DNA from: Verrucomicrobiia bacterium
GTDB lineage: Bacteria; Verrucomicrobiota; Verrucomicrobiia; Limisphaerales; CAIMTB01
NCBI GenBank assembly: GCA_019634625.1
Contig: JAHCBA010000015.1
Location: 62,001-126,000 of the forward strand
DNA: 64,000 bases
Reading direction: 5' to 3'
The position numbers and the translations under genes were made by a program. A model generated the notes under the pieces. That model was given only the letters and a program-made list of their open reading frames with translations. It searched no databases and was not told the origin of the DNA. Positions 1-12,359 of the stretch are shown here, one piece after another (position 1 is the stretch's first letter; each line of letters opens with the position of its first letter).

Positions 1-1
1 G

Positions 2-2297
2 CACACCGCCCTCAGCCGTCGTACCTTCCTCCAATCCACCGTCAGCGCCCCCGTCCTGGCCTCGCTCGGCGGCCTCACCATGAAGGGGATCCTCGCCTCC
101 GTGGACGCCGCTCCCATCCCGCCCGGAAACGGATTCGCCGGGATCGGCTTCGAGAGCATCCCCCCCAACCTCGTGCCTCTCGACGATGCCGTCGCCGTGC
201 CCCCGGGCTACCAGGCCGAGATCCTCGCCGCCTGGGGTGACCCGATCCTTCCCAACGCACCACCCTGGATCGAGGAAGCCACCCAGGATGCCGCCGCCCA
301 GGCCGCCCAGTTCGGCATGCACAACGACGGCATGCACTTCTTCCCTTTCCCCGACCCGTCATCCGGCAACCCGGGCCCATCGAGTGAACACGGCCTCCTC
401 TGTGTGAACCACGAATACACCCAGGAGGAAATCCTCCATGGACCCGAAGGCAACCGTGACCCCGCGCCCATGACCGTGGCCAAGGCCCGCAAATCCCAGG
501 CGGCCCACGGCGTCTCGGTGCTTGAAATCCGCCGCGCCGACGGACGCTGGGCGGTCCTGCGCGAATCCCCCCTGGCCCGCCGCATCACCGGCAACACCCC
601 GGCCCGGATCTCAGGTCCGGCGGCCGGACATGCCCTCCTCCAATCCCGACGCTTCGAAATCACCCCCGAGGCTTCCATCGCCCACGGGTTCCACGACGGC
701 CGCTCCGCCCTGGGCACCCTCAACAACTGCGCCCACGGACACACCCCATGGGGCACCTTCCTCACCTGCGAGGAAAACTGGAACAGCTACTTCGGCGTCC
801 GGGCCGCAGAACCCGGTGCAACCGACACTCCTCCGCCGGACCCCGCGGACATCCCTCCCCATCACCGGCGCTACGGTCTCAACCGCAACGGCTCGGGCTA
901 CCGCTGGCACGAGGTGGATCCCCGATTCGACCTCGGATCCAACCCCCTCGAACCCCACCTCTTCGGCTGGGTCGTGGAAATCGATCCCCTCGATCCCTCC
1001 AAACCCCCGGTCAAACGCACCGCCCTCGGCCGGTTCAAACACGAAAGCGCCCAACCCGCCCTCACTCCCGATCCCTCCGGATCCCACCCTCGCCTCGCCT
1101 TCTACATGGGCGACGACGAACGCAACGAGTACCTCTACAAGTTCGTCTGCCACCGCCCCTTCAACCCCGCCAACCGTGCCGCCAACGCCGATCTCCTCGA
1201 CGACGGCACCCTCTACGTCGCCTCCTTCACCCCTCAGCCCGGCCACCGCCCCGGAAGCTTCCGCGGCGCCTGGATCCCCCTCCTGCCCGATACCGATTCG
1301 GTGCTCGATGACCCGAAGGATCCCGGCCGCAAACGCAAACTCCGCGAACTCGACCTCTTCCGCTCCCCGTCCGGCGAGGATCGCGATGTCCTCGCCCGCA
1401 TCCTCATCCACACCCGTCAGGCCGGGGACGCCGTGGGCGCCACCATGATGGACCGGCCCGAATGGACCGCCCTCCGCACCTACTTCGATCCCGACCTCAC
1501 CCCCGGCGCCGTCCCCATCTACTCCGCCCGGCGCCCCCTCGAGATCTATTGCAGCCTCACCAACAACGACCTGCGCGGCGCCATCGCCGAGGACCCCGCC
1601 CGTTCCTTCAATCAGCCCGACGGTTCCACTCCGGCCGGTTCCGCCCGTCCCCCCGTGGACCCCGCCAATCCCAGACCCCACAACCTCTTCGGTCACATCC
1701 TCCGCTGGCGCGAAGACGGCAACGACGTCACCGCCACCGGATTCGATCTTCGTGCTCTGTGGCGACAGCGCCACCACCCTGACCCTCGACGCCACCGGTC
1801 CCTCGCCTGCCTTTGATCCCACCCTCGCCCAACCCGGCATGGCCCTCCCCGATGTCTATCGCGGCACCATCGGCGACATCCCTCCGGGCAGTGCCGATTT
1901 CGGCGCCCCCGACGGCCTGTGGTTCGATCCCTTCGGTCGCCTCTGGATCCAGACCGATCACCAGGGCACCGCCCAGGGCCACTGGGTCAACCTCGGCACC
2001 AACGTCATGTGCTGCGCCGACCCCAATACCTGCGAAGTCCGTCGCTTCCTCACCGGCCCCCCGCAATGCGAAGTCACCGGCATGACCTGCACCCCGGACG
2101 GACGTTCCCTGTTCGTCGGCATCCAGCATCCCGGCGATCTCTCCAAGGCCTCCGATCCGGACGAGTTCAGCGCCTGGCCCGGCAGCCAGTTCGCTACCAA
2201 TAGCGCCGGCGATCCCCTCCCCAACGGAACCCACCGCCGTCCCCGCTCCGCCGTCATCGTCATCACCCGCAAAGACGGCGGCATCGTGGGCACCTGA
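2..2297 (+). pseudogene. PhoX/DUF839-family secreted phosphatase-like protein, 5'-partial and frameshifted
   Basis: The frame is open from the first bases, so the true start lies upstream of the window. The first codons read HTALSRRTFLQS and then a hydrophobic stretch, which fits a twin-arginine export signal. The body carries segments typical of the DUF839/PhoX family (calcium/iron-dependent secreted alkaline phosphatases and relatives): THLTCEENW-like FLTCEENW, MGDDERNEYLYKFV, TMMDRPEW and CSLTNND. Near 1748 the reading frame changes: the protein runs ...TGFD and resumes one frame over as FVLCGDSATT, continuing through LWIQTDHQG and TGPPQCEVTGM to a stop at 2295-2297. One extra base or two missing bases explain this. 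A recent inactivating mutation and a sequencing error are equally possible. The gene converges on uppS. Family assignment is firm; phosphatase activity is not shown. Confidence 0.8.
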
Positions 2298-2317
2298 ACG
2301 CCAAAACCGCCCGCCCC

Positions 2318-3055
<738 letters not shown>

Positions 3056-3094
3056 GAAGGGTGCCCGGAACAACGGGACGGCTCCGCCCGCCGC

Positions 3095-5879
<2,785 letters not shown>

Positions 5880-5931
5880 GGGTCAAGAATGTCCCCGGAC
5901 TGTGCCGGGAACCCGTCCCGCGTGGGAAGCG

Positions 5932-6363
5932 TCAACCTGCCGGAAACCAGTGGTAGAGCATGAAATAAATCAGCACCCCGGTCACCGAGACATACATCCA
6001 CACCGGCCACGTCCACCGCGCAATCCGCCGGTGCGCATCGAACCGCTCGCGCAGCGCCCGCGTGATCGTGATCAGCGCCATCGGCACGATCGCCGCCGCC
6101 AGCACGATGTGCGAGATCAGCATCGGGTAGTACACCGCCCGCACCCACCCGTCCGCCCCCAGCCGCGTATGCACCCCCTGCACCAGGATCTTGTGCGCCA
6201 CGTACGACACCAGGAAAATCACCGAGGTCGAAAACGCCGCCAGCATGCAGCGTCGATGCGCCTCCTTCCGTCCCTGCCGGATGAACACGAATCCCAGCAC
6301 CAACAGCACCGTCGCCACCCCGTTCAACCCCGCATTCAACGCCGGCAGATCCGCAACCGTCAT
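5932..6363 (-). CDS. DUF420 membrane protein (CtaM-like oxidase assembly factor)
   Basis: This 143-residue protein is almost entirely hydrophobic, with about four membrane segments. It has the DUF420 pattern: LNAGLNGVATVLL, HRRCMLAAFSTSVIFLVSYVAHK, YYPMLISHIVLAAAIVPMALIT, HRRIARWTWPVWMYVSVTGVLIYFML. The conserved His and Arg residues at membrane edges are present. DUF420 proteins (CtaM in Gram-positives) are needed for assembly of haem-copper oxidases. The ATG at 6363 overlaps the stop of the SCO1-like gene by 4 nt, which fixes the start; the frame is open much further upstream but only as a shadow. It is the last gene of the cytochrome oxidase operon. Confidence 0.88.
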   Translation of the reverse strand: MTVADLPALNAGLNGVATVLLVLGFVFIRQGRKEAHRRCMLAAFSTSVIFLVSYVAHKILVQGVHTRLGADGWVRAVYYPMLISHIVLAAAIVPMALITITRALRERFDAHRRIARWTWPVWMYVSVTGVLIYFMLYHWFPAG

Positions 6364-7010
6364 CGGCGCCCCTCCGACTCCAGCATCCGCAGCGCCTCCA
6401 CCACCCGCTCCGCCGCCCCCGGCTCCAAACCTTCCATCGTGCCGCGCCACCGCCCCTGCCCGTCCAGCAGCACGATGGCCGTGCTGTGCAGAAACAGGTC
6501 GTCCGGCGATTGCCGTTCCTCCTCGGGAATGTCCTGCAACACCAGCAGCAACCGCTCGATCGCCAGCCTCCGGATCTCCGCCCGCGTTCCGGTCACAAAA
6601 TGCCAGCGGCTCCCGTCCGCCCCAAACTTGGAACCGTACGCCCTCAATACCGCCGGCGTGTCGTACTCCGGATCCGACGTCAAGGTCATCAACCCCGCCC
6701 GGGAACCCGCCGGCAACCGCTCCTGCACCGAGCGCATGACGCCCGTCAGTTGCGCACAGGGCCCCGGACACCGGGTGAAGATCAGGTTCACCGCCCAGGG
6801 CCGTCCGCCCAGATCCTCCAGCCCGAACGGAACCCCCGCCGCATTGGTCACCGAAAACGCCCCGACCTCATGCAGCACCGGCATCGGTGCTGCCGTCTCC
6901 ACCGGCCCGCGCGGCATCGTCATCCGCAGCACCGCCATCGCCACCAGCAGCACCGCCCCGGAAAGCAACAGCCATCGAAAATGTCGTTCCATGAAAAGGT
7001 CCCGCGCCAT
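6360..7010 (-). CDS. SCO1/SenC family copper chaperone for cytochrome oxidase
   Basis: SCO proteins deliver copper or reduce the CuA cysteines of oxidase subunit II. The 216-residue product has an N-terminal membrane anchor (LLLSGAVLLVAMAVL), a thioredoxin-like domain with the copper ligands Cys81 and Cys85 in FTRCPGPC, and His174 in LFLHSTAIVLLD. The segment LTLTSDPEYDTPAVLRAY is also typical. An internal ATG at 6992 (MERHFRW) is an alternative start and gives a tidier anchor. It follows ctaC by 26 nt and overlaps the DUF420 gene by 4 nt. Confidence 0.92.
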   Translation of the reverse strand: MARDLFMERHFRWLLLSGAVLLVAMAVLRMTMPRGPVETAAPMPVLHEVGAFSVTNAAGVPFGLEDLGGRPWAVNLIFTRCPGPCAQLTGVMRSVQERLPAGSRAGLMTLTSDPEYDTPAVLRAYGSKFGADGSRWHFVTGTRAEIRRLAIERLLLVLQDIPEEERQSPDDLFLHSTAIVLLDGQGRWRGTMEGLEPGAAERVVEALRMLESEGRR

Positions 7011-7036
7011 CGAGGACGCCGCGCTATCCGAAGCTC

Positions 7037-7801
7037 CTATTCGAAGCTCGTGGCCACGCCGTCCCCGGCCACCTGAGAATCGATCCAGGCGTCATACTCG
7101 TCCTCCGGCAGCACCGTCAGCACCCCCTGCGCCATCTTGGCATGGCCGTTGCCGCACAACTGCGCGCAGATCACCTGGTACCGGCCCTCCTTCACAGGCA
7201 CGAAGTGGATCGGAATATTCAGACCCGGTATGCACTGCTGGTTCACCCGCATCGGCAACACCTTGAAGGTGTGAATCACGTCCTTTGACGAGCAGTTCAG
7301 GATCACCGGCTTGTTCACCGGCACCCGCATCTCATTCAGCACCTGAATGTTGTCCCGCGTCGCCTGATCCTCCGGGTCGAATCCGAACGGGTTCGCGTTG
7401 CTCACCAGGGTCAGATCCTGGCGCCCGAACTTGCCGTCCGGACCCGGATAGATGAACCACCACCCGAACTGCTCCGCCACCACCCGGACAACCGTCGATT
7501 CCTCCGCCGGCGGAAAGTCATCCACCGCCTTGCCCCACAGCGGGATCGCAAAACCCACCAGCAGCACCGCCTCGAACGAAACCACCCCCACCTCCAGCCA
7601 CGTCGAAGCATGCCCCTTCACCCCCGCATGATCGGCCCGCCGGTTCCGGGTCGCCCGGAAACGCCACAGCACATAGAAAAAGAACAGGGTCCACCCCACC
7701 GCCAGCAGCCCCATCAGCCAGTGCACCAGCACCATCATCCGATCCATGTCCGGACCGTGTTGTGACACCACGACCGGCAGGTCCAACAGTTTCTCCATCA
7801 T
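7037..7801 (-). CDS. ctaC: Cytochrome c oxidase subunit II
   Basis: Subunit II carries the CuA centre that accepts electrons from cytochrome c. Two membrane helices lie in the first 100 residues (LMGLLAVGWTLFFFYVLW and VGVVSFEAVLLVGFAIPLWG). The periplasmic domain has EQFGWWFIYPG and the CuA ligands: His in DVIHTFKVLP, then the C-x3-C-x3-H-x2-M motif CAQLCGNGHAKM. The protein has 254 residues and no C-terminal cytochrome c domain, so it is not the classical fused caa3 form. Its ATG overlaps the preceding small gene by 4 nt. Being distal to subunits I, III and IV is an unusual order. Confidence 0.95.
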   Translation of the reverse strand: MMEKLLDLPVVVSQHGPDMDRMMVLVHWLMGLLAVGWTLFFFYVLWRFRATRNRRADHAGVKGHASTWLEVGVVSFEAVLLVGFAIPLWGKAVDDFPPAEESTVVRVVAEQFGWWFIYPGPDGKFGRQDLTLVSNANPFGFDPEDQATRDNIQVLNEMRVPVNKPVILNCSSKDVIHTFKVLPMRVNQQCIPGLNIPIHFVPVKEGRYQVICAQLCGNGHAKMAQGVLTVLPEDEYDAWIDSQVAGDGVATSFE

Positions 7802-8130
7802 GACAGGTCTCCGGATTCAACTCTCGATTCAACCCCCGATTCACCCCCCGAACGCCGCTGAACCCCCGTGGCAGCCCCGCTCTCCAACGCCATCTCCGCC
7901 TCCACCGCCGCCGCCCGGCGCACCAGGTACACGGCAAATGTGCCGAAGGCCACCAGCGTCCCCATGATGCACATCAGCAGCGCAAACACGCCCCAGTGCA
8001 ATCCCTTGCCCAGCGGTGAATCAGTCTGTCCAAAACACACCGAGCACGCCTCGGCCGCCATCGGCAGTCCCCCCATCGCCACCCAAACCACCACCACCGC
8101 CGTCGTTGTCCACGAACGTCTCATTCGCAT
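7798..8130 (-). CDS. Small membrane protein of the oxidase operon with a CSVCFG motif
   Basis: The 110-residue product begins with a basic, hydrophobic signal-like segment (TTTAVVVVWVAMGGLPMAAEA), directly followed by CSVCFGQTDSPLGKG, and then one clear membrane helix (GVFALLMCIMGTLVAFGTFAVYLV). The C-terminus is a low-complexity ES/GV repeat. The start at 8130 lies 2 nt after the stop of the upstream gene; a second ATG at 8124 is possible. The stop overlaps the ctaC start by 4 nt. I do not recognise a named family. The exported C-x2-C next to subunit II suggests a role in copper handling or thiol chemistry during CuA assembly, which is inference. Confidence 0.75.
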   Translation of the reverse strand: MRMRRSWTTTAVVVVWVAMGGLPMAAEACSVCFGQTDSPLGKGLHWGVFALLMCIMGTLVAFGTFAVYLVRRAAAVEAEMALESGAATGVQRRSGGESGVESRVESGDLS

Positions 8131-8132
8131 TG

Positions 8133-8342
8133 TCAGAAGTAGTCGATGTTCTTCAGTTTCTTGAGGAAATACCGGCCATAGACCACCAGGCCCACGGCCC
8201 CGGCCAGCGACAGCAGCCCAAGCAGCAGATCGCCCGCCCGGCGTGACTGGGAGAAAAACTCGTTCAAACTCCATCCGCCAAGGAACAGGCAGAGCAGGAA
8301 CGCCGACCCGATGAAGACGACATGGAAGGTTTTGAGGGACAC
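8133..8342 (-). CDS. Small two-helix membrane protein of the oxidase operon
   Basis: The 69-residue product starts at a GTG and has two hydrophobic segments (FHVVFIGSAFLLCLFLGGW and LLLGLLSLAGAVGLVVYGRYFL) separated by a short polar loop, ending in KKLKNIDYF. It lies 6 nt after the subunit IV gene and 2 nt before the next small gene, so it is inside the oxidase operon. I do not recognise a family. A minor subunit or assembly factor is plausible from position alone. Confidence 0.7.
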   Translation of the reverse strand: MSLKTFHVVFIGSAFLLCLFLGGWSLNEFFSQSRRAGDLLLGLLSLAGAVGLVVYGRYFLKKLKNIDYF

Positions 8343-8348
8343 GGCGGT

Positions 8349-8663
8349 TCAGGGGAAGATCGGGCGCGGAATGTCATTCATGGCCCAGATGGTGAGGAAC
8401 ATCATTCCAAGAAAGAAAAACGCGGTGATCCCCAGAATCGCGTAGATCATCCGCTGCTCGCTGGCCAGATGCATGAACCACCCCGCCACCAGCGACGCCT
8501 TCGCCGCCGCAATCACCAGCGCCACCAGCACCGTCAGGAAGAGCGTTGTAAAATGCACCGTCCATGCCAGCACCGTGATGATGGTGCCGATGATCAGCCC
8601 GAAAAACACCCAGAGATACAACCGGATGTTCCCGTGCCCGTGATGCGCCTTGTTCGTGCTCAT
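8349..8663 (-). CDS. ctaF: Cytochrome c oxidase subunit IV (prokaryotic type)
   Basis: The 104-residue product starts MSTNKAHHGHGN and has three membrane helices (YLWVFFGLIIGTIITVLAW, FLTVLVALVIAAAKASLVAGWFMHL, MIYAILGITAFFFLGMMFLTIWAM). The AAKASLVAGWFMHL segment is the hallmark of bacterial COX4/CyoD-type subunits. The ATG at 8663 lies 2 nt downstream of the subunit III stop; the longer upstream frame is a shadow of ctaE. Subunit IV is thought to stabilise the complex rather than take part in catalysis. Confidence 0.9.
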   Translation of the reverse strand: MSTNKAHHGHGNIRLYLWVFFGLIIGTIITVLAWTVHFTTLFLTVLVALVIAAAKASLVAGWFMHLASEQRMIYAILGITAFFFLGMMFLTIWAMNDIPRPIFP

Positions 8664-8665
8664 GC

Positions 8666-9511
8666 TTAAAGGAGATAGAGAATCGGGAAGAGAAAGATCC
8701 AGACGAGATCGACAAAGTGCCAGAAGAGTCCCGTCGTCTCCACACGGTTCGTGTAGCGCTCCGGATCCGTCTTCCACATCCCCGCCCCCGGACCCCAGAT
8801 CCATCCGATGACCAGCGCCCCGCCAATGACGTGCAGCGCATGCAGGCCCGTGAGGGTGAAATAAATCGCCAGATAGGTGTTGTGCCACGGCCCGTAGGAC
8901 TGCAACCGCCGGGATTCGGCCAGCGGCACCCGAAATTCCTGGTGGTGATCAATCCGACCGCCACGCTCCTTCTCCAACCGCTTGATCAACGGTCCCTTCG
9001 CCTTCCCCGCCGCCGCCATCTCCGCAGGCAATTCCACCCCCTTCAGCACAATGTACTCGGCCCGCTGCCGCACCCCGTCCACCACCTGGCCCTCCCCCTG
9101 AAAGGCCACCAGATGACCGTCGTACACCCGGCCGTCCCGCATCACCACCTCATAGTGCGTGAACTTGTCGTGGTACTCATAACTCTTGATCCCCACAAAG
9201 ATCGCCGCGCAGGCGAGGGTGATCGCCTGGTACTTCCGGTAACTCGCGAAATTGTTCGCCTTCAAGGCCGCCCAGCCCAGCACCACGGTCACGCTTGAAC
9301 AGATCAGCACCAGCGTGTTCACCGTGCCCACCGGGATGTTCAGTATCTCCTGCGGCCAGGTGCCGGGATCCGCCCCCACCCGCAGCAGCACATACGCCGA
9401 AAACAACGCGCCAAACAGCATCACTTCCGACGCCAGAAACAGCCAGATGCCCAGCTTGGCGTTGTACAGCCCCGTGTCGCGTCTCGGTAGTACCGTGTAG
9501 GGAATGTCCAT
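8666..9511 (-). CDS. ctaE: Cytochrome c oxidase subunit III with an unusual hydrophilic insert
   Basis: The 281-residue protein has the subunit III core: KLGIWLFLASEVMLFGALFSAYVLLR at the start, TLVLICSSVTVVLGWAALK, then LAIYFTLTGLHALHVIGGALVIGW and TTGLFWHFVDLVWIFLFPILYLL at the end. Between about residues 115 and 205 there is a charged, soluble segment (from YHDKFTHYEVV through GEGQVVDGVRQRAEY to HHQEFRVPLAE) where most orthologues have a short loop. It sits between ctaD (57 nt upstream) and ctaF. The insert probably projects from the membrane; its role is unknown. Confidence 0.93.
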   Translation of the reverse strand: MDIPYTVLPRRDTGLYNAKLGIWLFLASEVMLFGALFSAYVLLRVGADPGTWPQEILNIPVGTVNTLVLICSSVTVVLGWAALKANNFASYRKYQAITLACAAIFVGIKSYEYHDKFTHYEVVMRDGRVYDGHLVAFQGEGQVVDGVRQRAEYIVLKGVELPAEMAAAGKAKGPLIKRLEKERGGRIDHHQEFRVPLAESRRLQSYGPWHNTYLAIYFTLTGLHALHVIGGALVIGWIWGPGAGMWKTDPERYTNRVETTGLFWHFVDLVWIFLFPILYLL

Positions 9512-9568
9512 GTGCGGAGAAGTCGGTTTCGTCGGTCGCTTCGGTCGCTTCGGTCGCGTCAGTCGGTA

Positions 9569-11401
9569 TCAGCCCTTCACGGGAATCTCGTTCTGAGGGG
9601 TGTAATCCCGCGGCGCCCCGGGAACACTGTACTCGTACGGCCCCCGGTACACTTTCATCACCCCCGCAAAGTTGCCATGCGGCGGAGGCGTCGGCGTCTG
9701 CCATTCCAGCGTCGTCGCATCCCACGGATTGTCCGAGGTCACCTTCTCGCCCCTCACAATGCTGTGGAAGAAATTCCAGATGAACGGCAGTTGCGCCACC
9801 GCCAGCAACAACGCCGCCGTCGAAATCCCGATGTTCGCCTGGATGATCGTCTCCGAAAGCCGCCCCACGACGTCCGCCGTCACATCGGACACCATGTAGG
9901 CAGCTCCACCATCCGACATCCGCCGCGACATCCCCGCAAACCCCTGCGCGAACATCGGCAGGAAAATCAGGTTCATGAACACAAACGACGCCGCGAAGTG
10001 GATCCTGCCCAGCAACTCGTTCATCTTCCGCCCCGTCGCCTTCGGGAACCAGTAGTAGATCCCCGCAAACAACGCGAAGATCGTCCCCGGGGCCACCACA
10101 TAGTGGAAGTGCGCAATGACATAGTAGCTGTCATGCAGATGCACGTCCGTGAAACTGAATCCCAGCGGGAGACCGGTGAGCCCCCCGATGCCGAACATCG
10201 GAAGAAACGCCAGCGTGAAGAGCATCGCCGTGTTGAACCGGATCGACGCACCCCACAGGGACAGAAACAGACACGTCAGGATGATCACCGATGGAATCGA
10301 GATGATCATCGTGGTGGTCTGAAAGAAGGTCGAGATCTTCGTCCCCATCCCGGTCAGATACATGTGGTGCGCCCACACGATGAACGAGAGGAAACCCACC
10401 GCCAGAACCGAGTACACCAGCGAGCGGTACCCGAACAGCGGCTTGCGGGAGTTGTTGGCCAGAATCTCGGCCACAATCCCCATGGCAGGCAGAATCAGTA
10501 CGTACACCTCCGGATGCGCCAGGAACCAGAAGAGATGCTGCCATAACAACGGACTCCCTCCCCCGCTGATGTCCGCCAGGTTGCCCCCCACCATCAGCCC
10601 GGTCGGCAGGTAGAAACTGGTGTCGAACACCTTGTCCATGAGCTGCATCACCGCCGCCGCCTCCAGGGGCGGAAACGCCAGCAGCAGAATGAATGCCGTC
10701 ACAAACTGCGCCCACGTGAAAAACGGCAGCCGCATCCACGTCATCCCCGGCGCCCGCAGTTGAATCACCGTGGCAATGAAATTCACCGACCCCAGCAGCG
10801 AGGAGGTGATCAGAAACACCATGCCGATCAGCCAGTACGTCTGTCCGTCCGTCGGAATCGACGTCGCCAGCGGTGAATACGAGGTCCATCCCGCCTGCGC
10901 CGCCCCGCCCGGGATGAAGAAACTCACCATCATGATCACGCCTCCGATCAGGAACGACCAGAAGCTCGCCATGTTGATCCGCGGAAACGCCATGTCCGGC
11001 GCCCCGATCTGAAGCGGCACCAGGTAGTTCCCGAAGGCCGCAAACCCCAGCGGCACCACCCCGAGAAACACCATGATCGTCCCGTGCATCGCCCCGAAGG
11101 CATTGTACAGGTCCGCCCCGATCACCCCGCCCGACGCCACCGGGCCCAGCATCGCCTCCAGCATCCCCCCAAAAACGGGCAGCGGCTGGTCCGGATAGGC
11201 GATCTGCCACCGCATCGCCAGCATCAGCAGGAAACCAAAGAACAGGAAAACCAGGGACGACACGCCGTACTGGATCCCGATCACCTTGTGGTCGGTCGAG
11301 AAGATGTAGGTGCTCCAAAATCCGCCGTGAGGATGATCGTCCCCGGCGTGGGACGTGTGCCCGTGCGTGGCAGAAGGCGTGGCCGTGACTTGCTGACTCA
11401 T
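9569..11401 (-). CDS. ctaD: Cytochrome c oxidase subunit I (A-type haem-copper oxidase)
   Basis: Subunit I reduces oxygen to water and pumps protons. The 610-residue protein has all haem and copper ligands: AMHGTIMVFLG (low-spin haem His), WFLAHPEVYVLILPAMG (CuB His with the cross-linked Tyr), WAHHMYLTGMG (two CuB His) and HDSYYVIAHFHYVVAPG (haem a3 and haem a His). The HPEVY form with Glu marks the A-type family with a D-channel. About twelve membrane helices are visible. The N-terminal ~25 residues are His-rich (HGHTSHAGDDHPHGG). It follows ctaB by 25 nt. Confidence 0.97.
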   Translation of the reverse strand: MSQQVTATPSATHGHTSHAGDDHPHGGFWSTYIFSTDHKVIGIQYGVSSLVFLFFGFLLMLAMRWQIAYPDQPLPVFGGMLEAMLGPVASGGVIGADLYNAFGAMHGTIMVFLGVVPLGFAAFGNYLVPLQIGAPDMAFPRINMASFWSFLIGGVIMMVSFFIPGGAAQAGWTSYSPLATSIPTDGQTYWLIGMVFLITSSLLGSVNFIATVIQLRAPGMTWMRLPFFTWAQFVTAFILLLAFPPLEAAAVMQLMDKVFDTSFYLPTGLMVGGNLADISGGGSPLLWQHLFWFLAHPEVYVLILPAMGIVAEILANNSRKPLFGYRSLVYSVLAVGFLSFIVWAHHMYLTGMGTKISTFFQTTTMIISIPSVIILTCLFLSLWGASIRFNTAMLFTLAFLPMFGIGGLTGLPLGFSFTDVHLHDSYYVIAHFHYVVAPGTIFALFAGIYYWFPKATGRKMNELLGRIHFAASFVFMNLIFLPMFAQGFAGMSRRMSDGGAAYMVSDVTADVVGRLSETIIQANIGISTAALLLAVAQLPFIWNFFHSIVRGEKVTSDNPWDATTLEWQTPTPPPHGNFAGVMKVYRGPYEYSVPGAPRDYTPQNEIPVKG

Positions 11402-11426
11402 GGGATGGCGTTCGTCCGTGTTCGGG

Positions 11427-12359
11427 TTAGCCCAGGATTCGGGAGGCGTTGTCCAGCATCAGTAATCCAAGAAGCAGAGGCAGATAAAGGATCGACGCGA
11501 AAAACACCAGCCTTGCCTGATGCCGCTCCAATCGATGCGTAAATCGCGCCGCCATGGCCAGGAATCCAATCCCCAGGATCGTCGCCCCCGCCCCGTAGAG
11601 CGGCCCCGCAATCCCCACCCCCACCGGCACCAGACTGACCGCCAGCAGCAGCAGCGTGGTCCCCAGTGTCGCCCATCCGGTCGCCCGCCCGCCGGGATCC
11701 ACCACCGGAAGCATCCGGTATCCCGCCCGTGCGTACTCGTCCCGGTACAGCCACGCGATGGCCATGAAGTGCGGGATCTGCCAGAGAAAAAGAATGCCGA
11801 ACAGCGCCAGCCCCCCGAGCCCCATCTCACCCCGCGCCGCTGTCCACCCCATCAGCGGCGGCAGCGCCCCGGGCACCGCTCCGATCACCGTGTTCCATGC
11901 CGTGACCCGTTTGAGTGGCGTGTACACCAGCACGTAACTGACCATCGCCAGCGCCCCCAGCACCGCGGTGAGTCCGTTCACCAGGGCCGCCAGGTACACC
12001 ACCCCAGCCAGCCCGGTGCTCAGACCGAAGGCCAGCGCGAACCACGGCTCGATCTCCCCCGACGGCAGCGGTCGATGCGAGGTGCGCTCCATCAACCGGT
12101 CCAGATCCCGTTCCCACCACTCGTTCAATGCCGCCGCCCCCGCCGCCACCAGGCCCGTCCCCAAAAGCACATGCAGGCCCGTCAGCCAGTCGGCCATTCC
12201 CGTTCCAGCCACGAAAAAGCCCGTCAGCGTGGTAATCAGGACCAGGGCTGTCAGTCGCGCCTTGGTCAGCTCCGCCAGCATGGAAATCACCCCGCGCATC
12301 GGCGTCGCCGACTCCCGCTCCGCCGAGATCGAGGCCTTCATGGTCGCTTCCGGATCCAT
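11427..12359 (-). CDS. ctaB: Protohaem IX farnesyltransferase (haem O synthase)
   Basis: CtaB adds a farnesyl group to haem b to give haem O, the precursor of haem A used by subunit I. The UbiA-family signature NEWWERDLDRLMERTSHRP lies near residues 100-118; orthologues usually have Asp where this has Glu in the W-E-R position, a conservative change. The second motif region is YRDEYARAGYRMLPVVDP. About nine membrane helices are visible in 310 residues. The start at 12359 abuts the ctaA stop; an internal ATG at 12341 is possible. Confidence 0.94.
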   Translation of the reverse strand: MDPEATMKASISAERESATPMRGVISMLAELTKARLTALVLITTLTGFFVAGTGMADWLTGLHVLLGTGLVAAGAAALNEWWERDLDRLMERTSHRPLPSGEIEPWFALAFGLSTGLAGVVYLAALVNGLTAVLGALAMVSYVLVYTPLKRVTAWNTVIGAVPGALPPLMGWTAARGEMGLGGLALFGILFLWQIPHFMAIAWLYRDEYARAGYRMLPVVDPGGRATGWATLGTTLLLLAVSLVPVGVGIAGPLYGAGATILGIGFLAMAARFTHRLERHQARLVFFASILYLPLLLGLLMLDNASRILG

